NCBI GenBank assembly: GCA_964654135.1
Contig: CAZZHV010000010.1
Location: forward strand, 1 to 34,620
From: CAMLQK01 sp964654135
Lineage (GTDB): Bacteria > Patescibacteriota > Saccharimonadia > Saccharimonadales > UBA4665
Length of the DNA: 34,620 nucleotides
Direction of reading: 5' to 3'
This document shows, one piece after another, positions 8,118-15,390 of this stretch. Made by a program: the position numbers and the translations under genes. The notes under the pieces were generated by a model. The model saw nothing but the letters and a program-made list of their open reading frames with translations. It was not told where the DNA came from and did not search any database. Within the stretch, counting starts at the first letter, position 1, and every line of letters starts with the position of its first letter.

Positions 8118-10106
8118 CTACAGGATTGGCGGCAAGCTTGTGATAGCATCGTATGCACCAGATGTGTTAGCTTGCGGTTGCGCTATCCAAAGGGTCGGAT
8201 TGTATTTAAATGTTTCGCCGGAATACGTCACGCCGTTTGCATAACTTGTTGCCTGCGACAAAGTCCCAAAGGTACGCATTAGGTAAATTTGCTTGGCGCT
8301 AAATGTACCGTTCACAGTAAGCTTGCGTGCACACTTACTGTAGAAAGTTGCATCGTCGGTGTCATACGCACCGCTCAGGTTAGCGCAGGTGTAAATAGCA
8401 CCACCGTTGCCACCACTATCTGGTTGAGCAATGTAGGAACCGTCCATTTGCGTCACGCCACTACTTGATGAAGTGTTGACGACATAGATGTTACCCTTTA
8501 CTACTAAGTTAAAGAGTGGAATCTTGTCGTATGTCCATGTGCCTGAGTATTTTATATCTGCCGTGATATAGGCGTCACCGTCAACATAGACACTTATACG
8601 ATTATCAGGATTTACGACACCACTTATGGTCGCATTGCCGTTTACCTGGTAGGAACCCGTTGTAAGATTACTTACATTTACCGCTGCGCCAATATTTGTT
8701 GTGTTGGTAGCCTTGGCGTAGTAGTCGGGTATACATGGTACGCTGCCAAACGAGCCACCATATGAACCGTTACTAACCGTGTTGCTAAATGCTAGGCCAC
8801 TTGGTGTTGTGGCGTTGTTAATGCTCTGTGCCGTTGCAAAACCATCGATAGCATCCAGAGCCATAGCCGCAAACTGTGCACCTGCCCCGTTAAAGTTACC
8901 CGAATCTTGGTTCCATGAGGTAATCGAAGCTGTATCTTGAGGAGTACATGTCGTACTGTTGGCGCCGCTTGAAATTCCATTACCAACTGATACGTCACCA
9001 CCCGTTACCGAAACGAAAGGCTTAGCAGCTACAACAACGCATATCTGGCCACTTGTTCTTGAGCCTCCACCATTGGTATACGGATTAACCGATAACGCTC
9101 GACAAATCTTCTTGTTAACATCTGCCGCAGTAATAGTGATGTTTTCGGTAGCAATCGTGGTTGTGGCATGCCCCGGGAATGCGCGAGGACAGCCCGTTGC
9201 AGGCGTTACGGCAGCCGGAGAAGACGTAATAGTACAAGCAACTGCGACACTTGCATCGCCAGAGTTGGCTACGGCGTATGTAAATGTTACCTGGTTGCCA
9301 ACTTGAGCAACGTTACCGGGCACCGTTGTGCCATTGTCTTTGATAGTTGCACCGACAGTTGGTTTTAATGAGTAGTTAGCAGGAGCCTCTAGGCCGTTTG
9401 TGTCGCCAATTAAGTTACCACACTGACGACGCAAGCGGTACATAAGGTTGCCATCAGTGTCGTAGAAGCGAATCTCGTTACTTACTTCGCTGCCGTCATC
9501 GGTAGTCATCTTAAAGAAAGCAAAGTCTTTGGCGTCGTGAGTGCCAGCGATAATACCGTTCAAAGTACAGTTAGCTGGCGAAGTACCCTTGGTACATACG
9601 TGGATACTGTTAATACTTCCGGCTTTTAGAGTCGTAACGTAGTTCCAGTTAACTCCAGCATTGTTAACGTAGGCTTCCCAAAGTGCTATATGAGACTGTG
9701 CGTATGCGATAGCGGCAGTTGTGCTACAGAAGTTACCGTTACAGTCGCCATCTTCGCCAAGCATAGTGTTAACGACAAATGCTGCACCAGAACGGTTGTA
9801 GTTATACGCCGTTGAGGTACCAAGGAATCCCTTAATGTACGCTATAAACTCGGGCTTAGTGTTGACGCTAGCTGGAATAGCCCAATCAGTACGATCGGCC
9901 GTGTTGTAAAGAATGTTCTGACCAGTGATACCAACAGTGGTGTTGTAGTAATCAGCGCCGGCGTTGTAACCAGTACAGCCAGGCGTGCTCAGTACGTTAA
10001 TGCCGCTACAACGAGTTGTGCGGCTAGCGCTAACTTGTTGCGTTGGCACCACAAAGCTGGCAATCATCACGAATATGCTCAGGCCAAGTACAATTTTCTT
10101 AATCAT
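8118..10106 (-). CDS. Large secreted cysteine-containing surface protein
   Basis: Exported protein of 662 residues with a clear signal peptide (KK, hydrophobic core 5-22, likely cleavage after VSA at about 28). No membrane anchor or sortase motif is seen at the C-terminus. Three parts can be made out: an N-terminal region (about 30-240) with several cysteines; a middle beta-sandwich-like part (about 245-365; VGNQVTFTYAVANSGDASV resembles DUF11/CARDB-type repeats); and a C-terminal part (about 450-662) of Gly/Asn-rich strands such as GNATISGVVNP and FNLVVKGNIYVV, suggesting a beta-helix-like or polymer-forming fold. The tail ends YDAITSLPPIL. Its ATG overlaps the stop of the upstream TPR-like gene (TAATG) and it lies just before the pilus operon. 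An adhesin or pilus-associated surface protein is inference. Confidence 0.8.
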   Translation of the reverse strand: MIKKIVLGLSIFVMIASFVVPTQQVSASRTTRCSGINVLSTPGCTGYNAGADYYNTTVGITGQNILYNTADRTDWAIPASVNTKPEFIAYIKGFLGTSTAYNYNRSGAAFVVNTMLGEDGDCNGNFCSTTAAIAYAQSHIALWEAYVNNAGVNWNYVTTLKAGSINSIHVCTKGTSPANCTLNGIIAGTHDAKDFAFFKMTTDDGSEVSNEIRFYDTDGNLMYRLRRQCGNLIGDTNGLEAPANYSLKPTVGATIKDNGTTVPGNVAQVGNQVTFTYAVANSGDASVAVACTITSSPAAVTPATGCPRAFPGHATTTIATENITITAADVNKKICRALSVNPYTNGGGSRTSGQICVVVAAKPFVSVTGGDVSVGNGISSGANSTTCTPQDTASITSWNQDSGNFNGAGAQFAAMALDAIDGFATAQSINNATTPSGLAFSNTVSNGSYGGSFGSVPCIPDYYAKATNTTNIGAAVNVSNLTTGSYQVNGNATISGVVNPDNRISVYVDGDAYITADIKYSGTWTYDKIPLFNLVVKGNIYVVNTSSSSGVTQMDGSYIAQPDSGGNGGAIYTCANLSGAYDTDDATFYSKCARKLTVNGTFSAKQIYLMRTFGTLSQATSYANGVTYSGETFKYNPTLWIAQPQANTSGAYDAITSLPPIL

Positions 10107-10699
10107 TAGAATTCGATGTCCTGTCCCTTCTGCAGCTTGTCAATTGAACCTTGGTACTGGGTAATCGAACTTGATGCGTTTGGTATGTCGCTCTTCTTGG
10201 TAACTTCAATAAGCTTCTCGAACAATGGAATAAGTTCTTTCTTTTGGCCGAGCGAATGACGAGCCATGATTTCTCCCTGCAAGGAAGCCTTCTTATTTTC
10301 GCTGCTTAGCTTGCCTGCTTTTGCAAAGTCATCTGCAGCAAATTGGTATTTCTTTTGGTTTAAGTAAGAAGTCGCGCGTGCCAAATATACGTCGCTGAGT
10401 GGACTATCGGCTATTTTAAATTTGCCAGACTCTTTGCCCTCAATAAGCTCGCTGGCAATACTAATAATCTGCTTGTCGTCATTGCGGTTCTCGGCACCAT
10501 TGAGACTGGTCTGTAGACTAGCCTGTCGAAGTTTATTCTCCTCCGATTGGTGGTTTAATACGCCAACAATTACACCGGCTAGTATGGCAACAAGAATAAG
10601 CACAGCGATACCTCGGATGAGGCGGCGTGCTCTGCTTGGACGCGAAGGATTGCCCTTCGACACTACTGCTTGCCCGTTATTGGACGGAACTGCGCTCAT
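10106..10699 (-). CDS. Membrane-anchored TPR-like protein
   Basis: 197 residues if started at the ATG at 10699, the start I favour because the promoter -10 ends only 6 bases upstream; in-frame ATGs at 10720 and 10726 would lie upstream of or within that promoter. The protein has a basic Ser/Arg-rich N-terminus, one transmembrane helix (about 29-49) and an extracytoplasmic helical domain with at least one TPR-like pair (YLARATSYLNQKKYQFAADD, then FAKAGKL). It is translationally coupled to the secreted protein that follows. TPR domains of this kind often scaffold export or assembly, so it may help present that protein; this is inference. Confidence 0.75.
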   Translation of the reverse strand: MSAVPSNNGQAVVSKGNPSRPSRARRLIRGIAVLILVAILAGVIVGVLNHQSEENKLRQASLQTSLNGAENRNDDKQIISIASELIEGKESGKFKIADSPLSDVYLARATSYLNQKKYQFAADDFAKAGKLSSENKKASLQGEIMARHSLGQKKELIPLFEKLIEVTKKSDIPNASSSITQYQGSIDKLQKGQDIEF

Positions 10700-10705
10700 G
10701 AGGCC

Positions 10706-10711
10706 AGTATA
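10706..10711 (-). promoter_or_regulatory. Extended -10 promoter of the TPR/surface-protein operon
   Basis: TATACT preceded by TGc on the minus strand. The ATG at 10699 begins 6 bases after the -10, so a start point at about +7 gives a leaderless mRNA. No good -35 is visible, which extended -10 promoters tolerate. Confidence 0.6.
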
Positions 10712-10738
10712 GCAAGCCATAAGCATAATGAGAAGATA

Positions 10739-10890
10739 ATTGAGTGAAAAATGTACTCAAAAATTAAAAGGCTCGTTGGCTACTGATAGCATTGGCGAAT
10801 ATTTCGTGCAACTAATAGGTATCCACCTCAATAGTTATCTCATGGAACGTTAGTTGAGATGATTGCCCAAAAATAGTAGCTATAGGCAAT
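10739..10890. repeat. Cluster of three short inverted repeats in an intergenic region
   Basis: The 267-base gap between two divergent genes has no open frame worth calling. It contains ttgagt/actcaa (10740-10745 with 10755-10760), atctca/tgagat (near 10837-10860) and attgcc/ggcaat (10862-10867 with 10885-10890), the last enclosing a nested atag/ctat. Each could form a small hairpin or bind a dimeric regulator. They sit between the two divergent promoters, so a shared regulatory region is plausible but unproven. Confidence 0.4.
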
Positions 10891-10931
10891 ATAATAAACG
10901 CTCAAATGTATTTGTTGTTTGTGCAATCTTA

Positions 10932-10960
10932 TTGAATAATATGTAATATTATGCTAATGT
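10932..10960 (+). promoter_or_regulatory. Promoter of the 339-residue acidic protein gene
   Basis: TTGAAT (10932-10937), a 17-base spacer, and TAATGT (10955-10960) preceded by TGc. The ATG is 6 bases after the -10, which places the expected transcription start on or next to the A of the ATG. Confidence 0.65.
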
Positions 10961-10966
10961 TTACTT

Positions 10967-11986
10967 ATGGAAAGCGCAGAAATAAACACACTACACCAAA
11001 CAAAAATCGAGTATATTGCAGACGCAATCGTTTCCGACGATGAATGGGACGCAGCCCCACGGTATGGGACGATATTTCCCAGTCTAGCAGCAGTATATGG
11101 TGAACGTGTGGGCGCCGATGGCGAGCTAGAGGCGTGCAGCCTCCCGGATATGGTAGAAATTGATACCGAAATTGCCGCTAACGTTCTTGTGGACGAAGAC
11201 AGTCGTACTCCCCTGCTTACAATAGCCCCTTACCCCAAGGCGTCTACTACCGGCAAGAGTCCTGAGGCACAAGCAAACAACGATGCATGGCTTCGCACAA
11301 TTCGCGACGGACATTGGCCAATCCCGGGTAGTTACAAACGTGATTACGAGACCAAAGATGGTGATTTCAGCGATGAGCTCTCATATGATTTACATGATAG
11401 CGCCGACAAACATCTCTCTTTCATGCTTTTAGCGCCACGCGAAATGCAACATGAAATCACCGAAGCAGCACACCATGGCTTAAGCCGCCGTCTCAATGCG
11501 CTAGATGATCCAGAAATGTCAAAGGGACTCGTTTTGAGGGGTGAAACTGATTCCGATGTTGATAAGCGTGCATATACCTGGCGCGGTGAGGCATTTAGGG
11601 GTGATATGGATGCAATTAATACAATCGACCAGATTAGCGACGACCCAAACTTCCTTCCGCTTATAAACGATCTGCTCTCCTTGAAATCCGATGAAGAACG
11701 CGGGCAATACATGGAGCACTACGCAGCATTAGCCGACGCACCTACAGAGGAGCTCGATACATTACTAGAACAGTCAGTGCCGGAAGACATGGATACTGAT
11801 GAATGGGTTAGCGCTCAAAGTCAGAAGACACTATGGGTAGGCGCTCAAATGCGCATGATTGCTGGCATCACCAACTTCAATATGCGCCACCGTGAAGGTC
11901 GTGACCTTACCCAGGAAGAAATATCACAAGCTCAGCATCAATATCTTTCAGGTATTGTCCGCGTAGCTGATAAGCTCGCGAGCTAA
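10967..11986 (+). CDS. Unrecognised acidic cytoplasmic protein
   Basis: 339 residues, no signal peptide or membrane segment, strongly acidic (many Asp/Glu, for example VSDDEWDAAP and PEDMDTDEW). It looks mostly helical, with no repeat and no catalytic motif I can name. It stands alone on the plus strand between a minus-strand surface-protein operon and the GC-rich cassette, with its own well-formed promoter and no Shine-Dalgarno, consistent with a leaderless mRNA. Codon use resembles the neighbours, so recent transfer is not indicated. Probably a lineage-restricted protein; function unknown. Confidence 0.75.
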   Translation: MESAEINTLHQTKIEYIADAIVSDDEWDAAPRYGTIFPSLAAVYGERVGADGELEACSLPDMVEIDTEIAANVLVDEDSRTPLLTIAPYPKASTTGKSPEAQANNDAWLRTIRDGHWPIPGSYKRDYETKDGDFSDELSYDLHDSADKHLSFMLLAPREMQHEITEAAHHGLSRRLNALDDPEMSKGLVLRGETDSDVDKRAYTWRGEAFRGDMDAINTIDQISDDPNFLPLINDLLSLKSDEERGQYMEHYAALADAPTEELDTLLEQSVPEDMDTDEWVSAQSQKTLWVGAQMRMIAGITNFNMRHREGRDLTQEEISQAQHQYLSGIVRVADKLAS

Positions 11987-12014
11987 ACCCCGTTCCTTTC
12001 TCTAAGAGCCAGTT

Positions 12015-12061
12015 GAAATGCTTTCGTCGTTTATATCCTGTGTAAACAACAAAAGCATTTC
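12015..12061. repeat. Nested palindrome abutting the GC-rich cassette
   Basis: gaaatgcttt (12015-12024) pairs perfectly with aaagcatttc (12052-12061), and gttta (12029-12033) pairs with taaac (12043-12047) inside the loop. It ends exactly where the left inverted repeat of the cassette begins (12062). There is no following T-run on either strand, so it is a poor intrinsic terminator. Confidence 0.6.
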
Positions 12062-12095
12062 GAGAAGAGAGGGTTTAGGTAGGTGGCGCGCCGGA

Positions 12096-12133
12096 GGGCG
12101 GATCGTGTCGGCTATCGCCGGCAGTCACCGCCC
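12096..12133 (-). terminator. GC-rich hairpin downstream of the cassette gene
   Basis: gggcgg (12096-12101) pairs with ccgccc (12128-12133), enclosing a second stem tgtcggc/gccggca (12106-12112 with 12117-12123; tetraloop tatc, one non-Watson-Crick position). It lies 18 bases past the stop codon of the cassette gene. It has no U-tract, a style common in high-GC Gram-positive genomes and unlike the A/T-flanked terminators elsewhere here. Confidence 0.45.
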
Positions 12134-12150
12134 CGCGGCTTCGTCAGGCC

Positions 12151-12702
12151 TCAGGCCTTGGTGACATCGCTTGCAGCAACGTCTGTCTCGGTGTCGAGAG
12201 CAGCCTCAGCGGCGATCTCCACGAGTCGCTTGCGAGCGGCTTCGAGCTGTGCACTGAGCGCCGGGAAGACGTTGGTCTCGAAGTCGGTTCGAACATTGTT
12301 GTTGTTCCCGACGTGTTCGCGAGTCTTCTCGACACCCCAGTGATAGTTCAGAACACGCTTGGTGTCCCATCCGGCCTCGGCGTACTGGCTGCTTGCGGTC
12401 CTGAGCTGCTGCTCGATACGCGTGATCTCGTCCCTGACAGTCTGGTAGACCTCCAGCAGTGCCGCCTTCGGTGAGATCTGCGCGAGCTGGCGACCGAGCT
12501 TGTTGAGCTGTTCGCGCAGTGTGTCGCAGTCTTCGAGCAGACGTGCGCGTTCGGCAACGAGCGTGGCGTTGTGCTCCTGCTCGCAAGCCTGACGGCCCAG
12601 TTTGATGCCCTTCGCACGTTCGTTGACCGCGACCTGCCTCATCACGAGGATGGAGGCGAGAATGTACACGGCAAAGACCGTGCAGAGCACGATAATACCC
12701 AT
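12151..12702 (-). CDS. Membrane-anchored coiled-coil protein in the GC-rich cassette
   Basis: 183 residues, no family recognised. One N-terminal transmembrane helix (about 2-20) is followed by long charged helices predicted to form a coiled coil (about 30-110; heptad-like Leu/Ala spacing with REQLNKLGRQLAQI) and a second helical segment near 145-175. Codons strongly prefer G or C in third position, unlike all neighbours. The ATG at 12702 follows a GAGAGGG Shine-Dalgarno that is part of the right inverted repeat. It is read from an AT-rich promoter lying outside the cassette. DUF-type bacterial membrane coiled-coil proteins of this shape are common in actinobacteria, but I cannot name a homologue. 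Confidence 0.8.
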   Translation of the reverse strand: MGIIVLCTVFAVYILASILVMRQVAVNERAKGIKLGRQACEQEHNATLVAERARLLEDCDTLREQLNKLGRQLAQISPKAALLEVYQTVRDEITRIEQQLRTASSQYAEAGWDTKRVLNYHWGVEKTREHVGNNNNVRTDFETNVFPALSAQLEAARKRLVEIAAEAALDTETDVAASDVTKA

Positions 12703-12744
12703 CGGGTTCCCTCTCTTCTCAAGCCCAGGGTTGGACTAAACGAT

Positions 12745-12773
12745 ATAATACCATAAAATGGGTTAAAATTCAA
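12745..12773 (-). promoter_or_regulatory. Promoter reading into the GC-rich cassette
   Basis: TTGAAT (12768-12773 on the minus strand), 17-base spacer, TATTAT (12745-12750) preceded by TGg. The expected start is near 12738, about 36 bases upstream of the ATG at 12702. The promoter is in host-like AT-rich DNA outside the inverted repeat and lies back to back with the ychF promoter. Confidence 0.65.
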
Positions 12774-12811
12774 TATTCACGCAACGATTAGCGTTCGGCC
12801 CTTACCTCTGT

Positions 12812-12817
12812 TATACT
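12812..12817 (+). promoter_or_regulatory. Extended -10 promoter of ychF
   Basis: TATACT preceded by TGt, 9 bases before the ychF ATG. A weak -35 (ttagcg, 12788-12793) lies 18 bases upstream. The predicted leader is 0-3 bases. Confidence 0.6.
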
Positions 12818-12826
12818 GTCCATATT

Positions 12827-13912
12827 ATGGCTTCACTATCTATTGGCATTGTCGGCCTTCCAAACGTCGGCAAATCAACCCTTTTCAATGCCCTTACCGG
12901 CAGTAACATCTTGGCCGCAAACTATCCGTTCGCGACTATCGAGCCAAATACTGGCATCGTACCCGTGCCCGACATGCGCCTTCAAAAACTAAGCGACATG
13001 TACCACGCCAAAAAAGTCATTCCTGCAACCGTCACTTTCGTAGACATTGCCGGCCTTGTGGCCGGTGCTTCTCAGGGCGAAGGCCTTGGCAACCAGTTCC
13101 TGAGTCACATCCGCACCTGTAACGCAATTGTTCAGGTTGTTCGCGCCTTTCAGGACAGTAACGTTATTCACGTGGATAACGAAGTTGATCCTAAAAAAGA
13201 TATGGATGTCATTAACACCGAGCTCGTTCTTGCAGACCTCCAGACAGTCCAAAAACGCTTGCCAAAACTCGATAAAGAAGCCCGTGCCAACCCTAAACTA
13301 AAGCCTCTTGTCGACACACTACAGCGCGTTCACGACTTGCTCGACGCTGGCACTCCCCTGTCTGCGGTCAATGATATTAATCTCGAGCACATTGCGGACC
13401 TACAACTCCTTACCGCTAAGCCAGTCATTTATTTGTTCAACCTCGACGAAGCTGGCTTAAGTGACGACGAAAAGAAACAAAAATTAGCACAGCTCGTTGC
13501 GCCAGCAAAAGCCCTTTTTGTAAGTGCTCAGCTCGAGAGCGAGCTCCAGGGCCTCGACCAGGCCGACGCTGCCGAATTACTCGAAAGCTACGGTCAAACT
13601 GAGTCTGGTCTTGTGCAGCTTATTCATGCCGCCTACGACACGCTTGGCCTCCAAAGTTACCTAACCGCTGGCGAACAAGAAGTACGCGCTTGGACCATCC
13701 GCAAGGGATTCACTGCGCCACAAGCCGCTGGTGTTATTCATGGCGATTTTGAACGTGGCTTTATTGCCGCGCAAATTGTTGATTACGACGATCTCATGAC
13801 CGCTGGCTCAGAACAGGCCGCTAAACAAGCCGGCAAGACGCGCACCGAAGGCAAAGAATACGTTATGAAGCCTGGTGACATTGTCGAATTCCGCTTTAAC
13901 GTCAGCAAATAA
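12827..13912 (+). CDS. ychF: Ribosome-binding ATPase YchF (Obg-like TRAFAC family)
   Basis: Conserved cytosolic P-loop ATPase that binds the ribosome and influences start-site choice and stress responses. 361 residues, normal length. G1 motif GLPNVGKST (10-18), G3 DIAG (about 70-73), a helical coiled-coil insertion, an OLA1-type altered G4 (NLDE) explaining ATP rather than GTP preference in the family, and a C-terminal TGS domain (about 280-361). It is transcribed alone and ended by a strong bidirectional terminator. No Shine-Dalgarno precedes the ATG, consistent with a leaderless mRNA. Confidence 0.96.
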   Translation: MASLSIGIVGLPNVGKSTLFNALTGSNILAANYPFATIEPNTGIVPVPDMRLQKLSDMYHAKKVIPATVTFVDIAGLVAGASQGEGLGNQFLSHIRTCNAIVQVVRAFQDSNVIHVDNEVDPKKDMDVINTELVLADLQTVQKRLPKLDKEARANPKLKPLVDTLQRVHDLLDAGTPLSAVNDINLEHIADLQLLTAKPVIYLFNLDEAGLSDDEKKQKLAQLVAPAKALFVSAQLESELQGLDQADAAELLESYGQTESGLVQLIHAAYDTLGLQSYLTAGEQEVRAWTIRKGFTAPQAAGVIHGDFERGFIAAQIVDYDDLMTAGSEQAAKQAGKTRTEGKEYVMKPGDIVEFRFNVSK

Positions 13913-13932
13913 GCTCCTTTAGCACGTTACAA

Positions 13933-13963
13933 AAAAAGCCCCTCTATTTTGGAGGGGCTTTTT
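13933..13963. terminator. Bidirectional terminator between ychF and the PH-domain gene
   Basis: Perfect 12-bp stem aaaaagcccctc (13933-13944) with gaggggcttttt (13952-13963) and a 7-base loop, A-tract on the left and T-tract on the right, between two convergent genes. It can serve both strands. Confidence 0.92.
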
Positions 13964-13982
13964 GAGACTTCGCGCGATTTTT

Positions 13983-14561
13983 TTAGTAGAAGCGTGGGTA
14001 GGTGCGTCGGCGTTGGAGCACTGGTACCCTATTGGTGTATGGGTTGAATGGCATCGTTATCGGCCGTTGCAGCCCTCCTGTTTGGAGTGCCAGGCTACCG
14101 AGCACCACTCCCGTGCCCGTGGCGTCAATCACCATTCCCGGCTGCATTTGCTGTGCCATCGTGGTGTAATGCTGTCTTAGTTCGAGCATTCGCTGTTGTG
14201 TGTAGTTCAGCACCTCTCGCAAATGGTGCTGGCTCCAGCTACTAAAGCTCAGGGTGCGACTCGTTGTGATCACCTTTACAGAGCTTACGAGCAGTTGCGT
14301 ACTAAAATCTACTTCAGCGATCATGTCGAATCTGACATCTTCTACGGCCATGAACATCGGTTTGTGGTCCACCAGTAACAAACGTTGGTCCGTGACGCAG
14401 AGCATCGCAAAACCTCCTTCGTAGCGCCCGTTGGCGCAGTGCGCGACAGTTTCGTCAGGCGTTAGGACTTTGGCGAGTTCGCGTATCTCGCCACGCCCCC
14501 AGAAGCGGAAATTACACCCTACCCTTTTGAGTTGCTCCTCAAGTTGGTGAAGGCTAATCAT
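13983..14561 (-). CDS. Bacterial PH-domain protein (YokE-like)
   Basis: 192 residues, cytoplasmic. Residues about 30-130 fit a bacterial pleckstrin-homology (bPH/YokE-like) domain: LTPDETVAHCANGRYEG, then MLCVTDQRLLLVDHKP, strands, and a closing helix HHLREVLNYTQQRMLEL. The C-terminal 50 residues are Pro/Gly/Arg-rich and probably disordered (PYTNRVPVLQRRRTYPRFY). The ATG at 14561 has a good GGAGGGAAG Shine-Dalgarno. The gene is divergent from the Crp/Fnr regulator (172-base gap), which could control it. Ligand and partner are unknown. Confidence 0.8.
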   Translation of the reverse strand: MISLHQLEEQLKRVGCNFRFWGRGEIRELAKVLTPDETVAHCANGRYEGGFAMLCVTDQRLLLVDHKPMFMAVEDVRFDMIAEVDFSTQLLVSSVKVITTSRTLSFSSWSQHHLREVLNYTQQRMLELRQHYTTMAQQMQPGMVIDATGTGVVLGSLALQTGGLQRPITMPFNPYTNRVPVLQRRRTYPRFY

Positions 14562-14697
14562 AACTTCTTCCCTCCTTACTCCAACTATTGCTGTTGGTAC
14601 CTTTAGTATGCATGGTTTTGCTCTGCTCGTCGGCGAGCTTTGTCACGCTGGTAGCGAGATAAATATCACACTGACCTACCCCTGTTATGTGTAAAAC

Positions 14698-14727
14698 TTG
14701 GCGCCACCTCTTAAGATATGGTACGAT
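14698..14727 (+). promoter_or_regulatory. Promoter of the Crp/Fnr regulator gene
   Basis: TTGGCG (14698-14703), 18-base spacer, TACGAT (14722-14727) preceded by TGg. The ATG at 14734 is 6 bases past the -10, placing the likely transcription start at the start codon. This decides the start over an upstream in-frame alternative at 14698, which would lie inside the promoter. Confidence 0.7.
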
Positions 14728-14733
14728 GCAGGT

Positions 14734-15387
14734 ATGTTGACGGATAACAACATCCCACCAAACGAGTTCGTCAACCTTTTCCACCAAGGAAAAAAGTTGA
14801 CCTTCAACAAAGGTGAGTTCATTGTTAAGCCCGGCATATCTCCATCCGGGATTTTTTATATCGCCCGCGGTCTCATTAAAGCGTATGACATTACAAAATA
14901 TGGCGATGAGAATCTTCTCATTATTCGCAAACCTGGCGAAGTTATCGGCCTTACGCACGCTATCTCTGGCCGTGACCGCCAAATTATGTACACAGCCCTC
15001 ACTCCGGTAACCGTTTTCTTTGTGGAGCACGAGACTTTTCAACAATATTTGCACAACCATCCACAGGCAGCGCTACCGCTTCTTGATATGGTTGTCGACA
15101 TGTATCGCCTGCACTCCGAGCGCATCCTTAGCCTCGAATACCGCACTGTTCGTGAGCGCCTCATATCGTTTCTGCTTACTTGCGCAGAACGCTTTGGTGT
15201 AAAAATGGATGATGGGCTGCTTATTAATGCTCCGCTCAAATTTCAAGAAATCGCCAGCTCCATCAGCGCCACGCGCGAAACTACCAGCCGTGAAATCACC
15301 GCCCTTGAGCGCCATGGCCTGCTCACTCGCAAGCAATATTACATTACTATCAAAGATATCGACGGCTTACGCCACTTCCTCGAATAA
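14734..15387 (+). CDS. Crp/Fnr-family transcriptional regulator
   Basis: 217 residues, normal length. N-terminal cyclic-nucleotide-binding-fold beta-roll (about 15-115; FNKGEFIVKPGISPSGIFY and ITKYGDENLLIIRKPGEVIG), a long dimerisation helix (about 118-150; LLDMVVDMYRLHSERIL), and a C-terminal winged helix-turn-helix (about 170-215; FQEIASSISATRETTSREI, ALERHGLL). The cAMP phosphate-binding Arg-Ser signature is not kept (SGRDRQIMYTAL) and no Fnr-type cysteine cluster is present, so the effector is unknown. It is divergent to the PH-domain gene and convergent with the phosphoribosyltransferase-like gene, 3 bases away. Confidence 0.92.
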   Translation: MLTDNNIPPNEFVNLFHQGKKLTFNKGEFIVKPGISPSGIFYIARGLIKAYDITKYGDENLLIIRKPGEVIGLTHAISGRDRQIMYTALTPVTVFFVEHETFQQYLHNHPQAALPLLDMVVDMYRLHSERILSLEYRTVRERLISFLLTCAERFGVKMDDGLLINAPLKFQEIASSISATRETTSREITALERHGLLTRKQYYITIKDIDGLRHFLE

Positions 15388-15390
15388 GGT

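Larger units (their letters stand above)
12062..12720. mobile_element. GC-rich cassette bounded by a 12-bp inverted repeat (putative insertion)
   Basis: The 12-mer gagaagagaggg at 12062-12073 recurs as its perfect reverse complement at 12709-12720. The DNA between is visibly much richer in G+C (roughly 60% by eye) than both flanks, including an AT-rich flank at 12721-12780. It contains one gene and a GC-rich hairpin and no transposase or integrase. I infer a small horizontally acquired segment, either mobilised in trans or recombined in; an invertible segment is an alternative. No target-site duplication is evident. Confidence 0.5.

Noticed and set aside
12015..12061. Intrinsic terminator of the 339-residue gene
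   Set aside because: Stem is fair but the loop is long and no T-run follows on either strand.
12083..12343. Plus-strand frame inside the GC-rich cassette
   Set aside because: High G+C DNA keeps several frames open by chance; the minus-strand frame has a Shine-Dalgarno, a membrane helix and a coiled coil, the plus-strand frame has none.
14554..15060. 168-codon minus-strand frame opposite the Crp/Fnr gene
   Set aside because: Antisense to a gene with clear family match and promoter; no domain and no ribosome-binding site.
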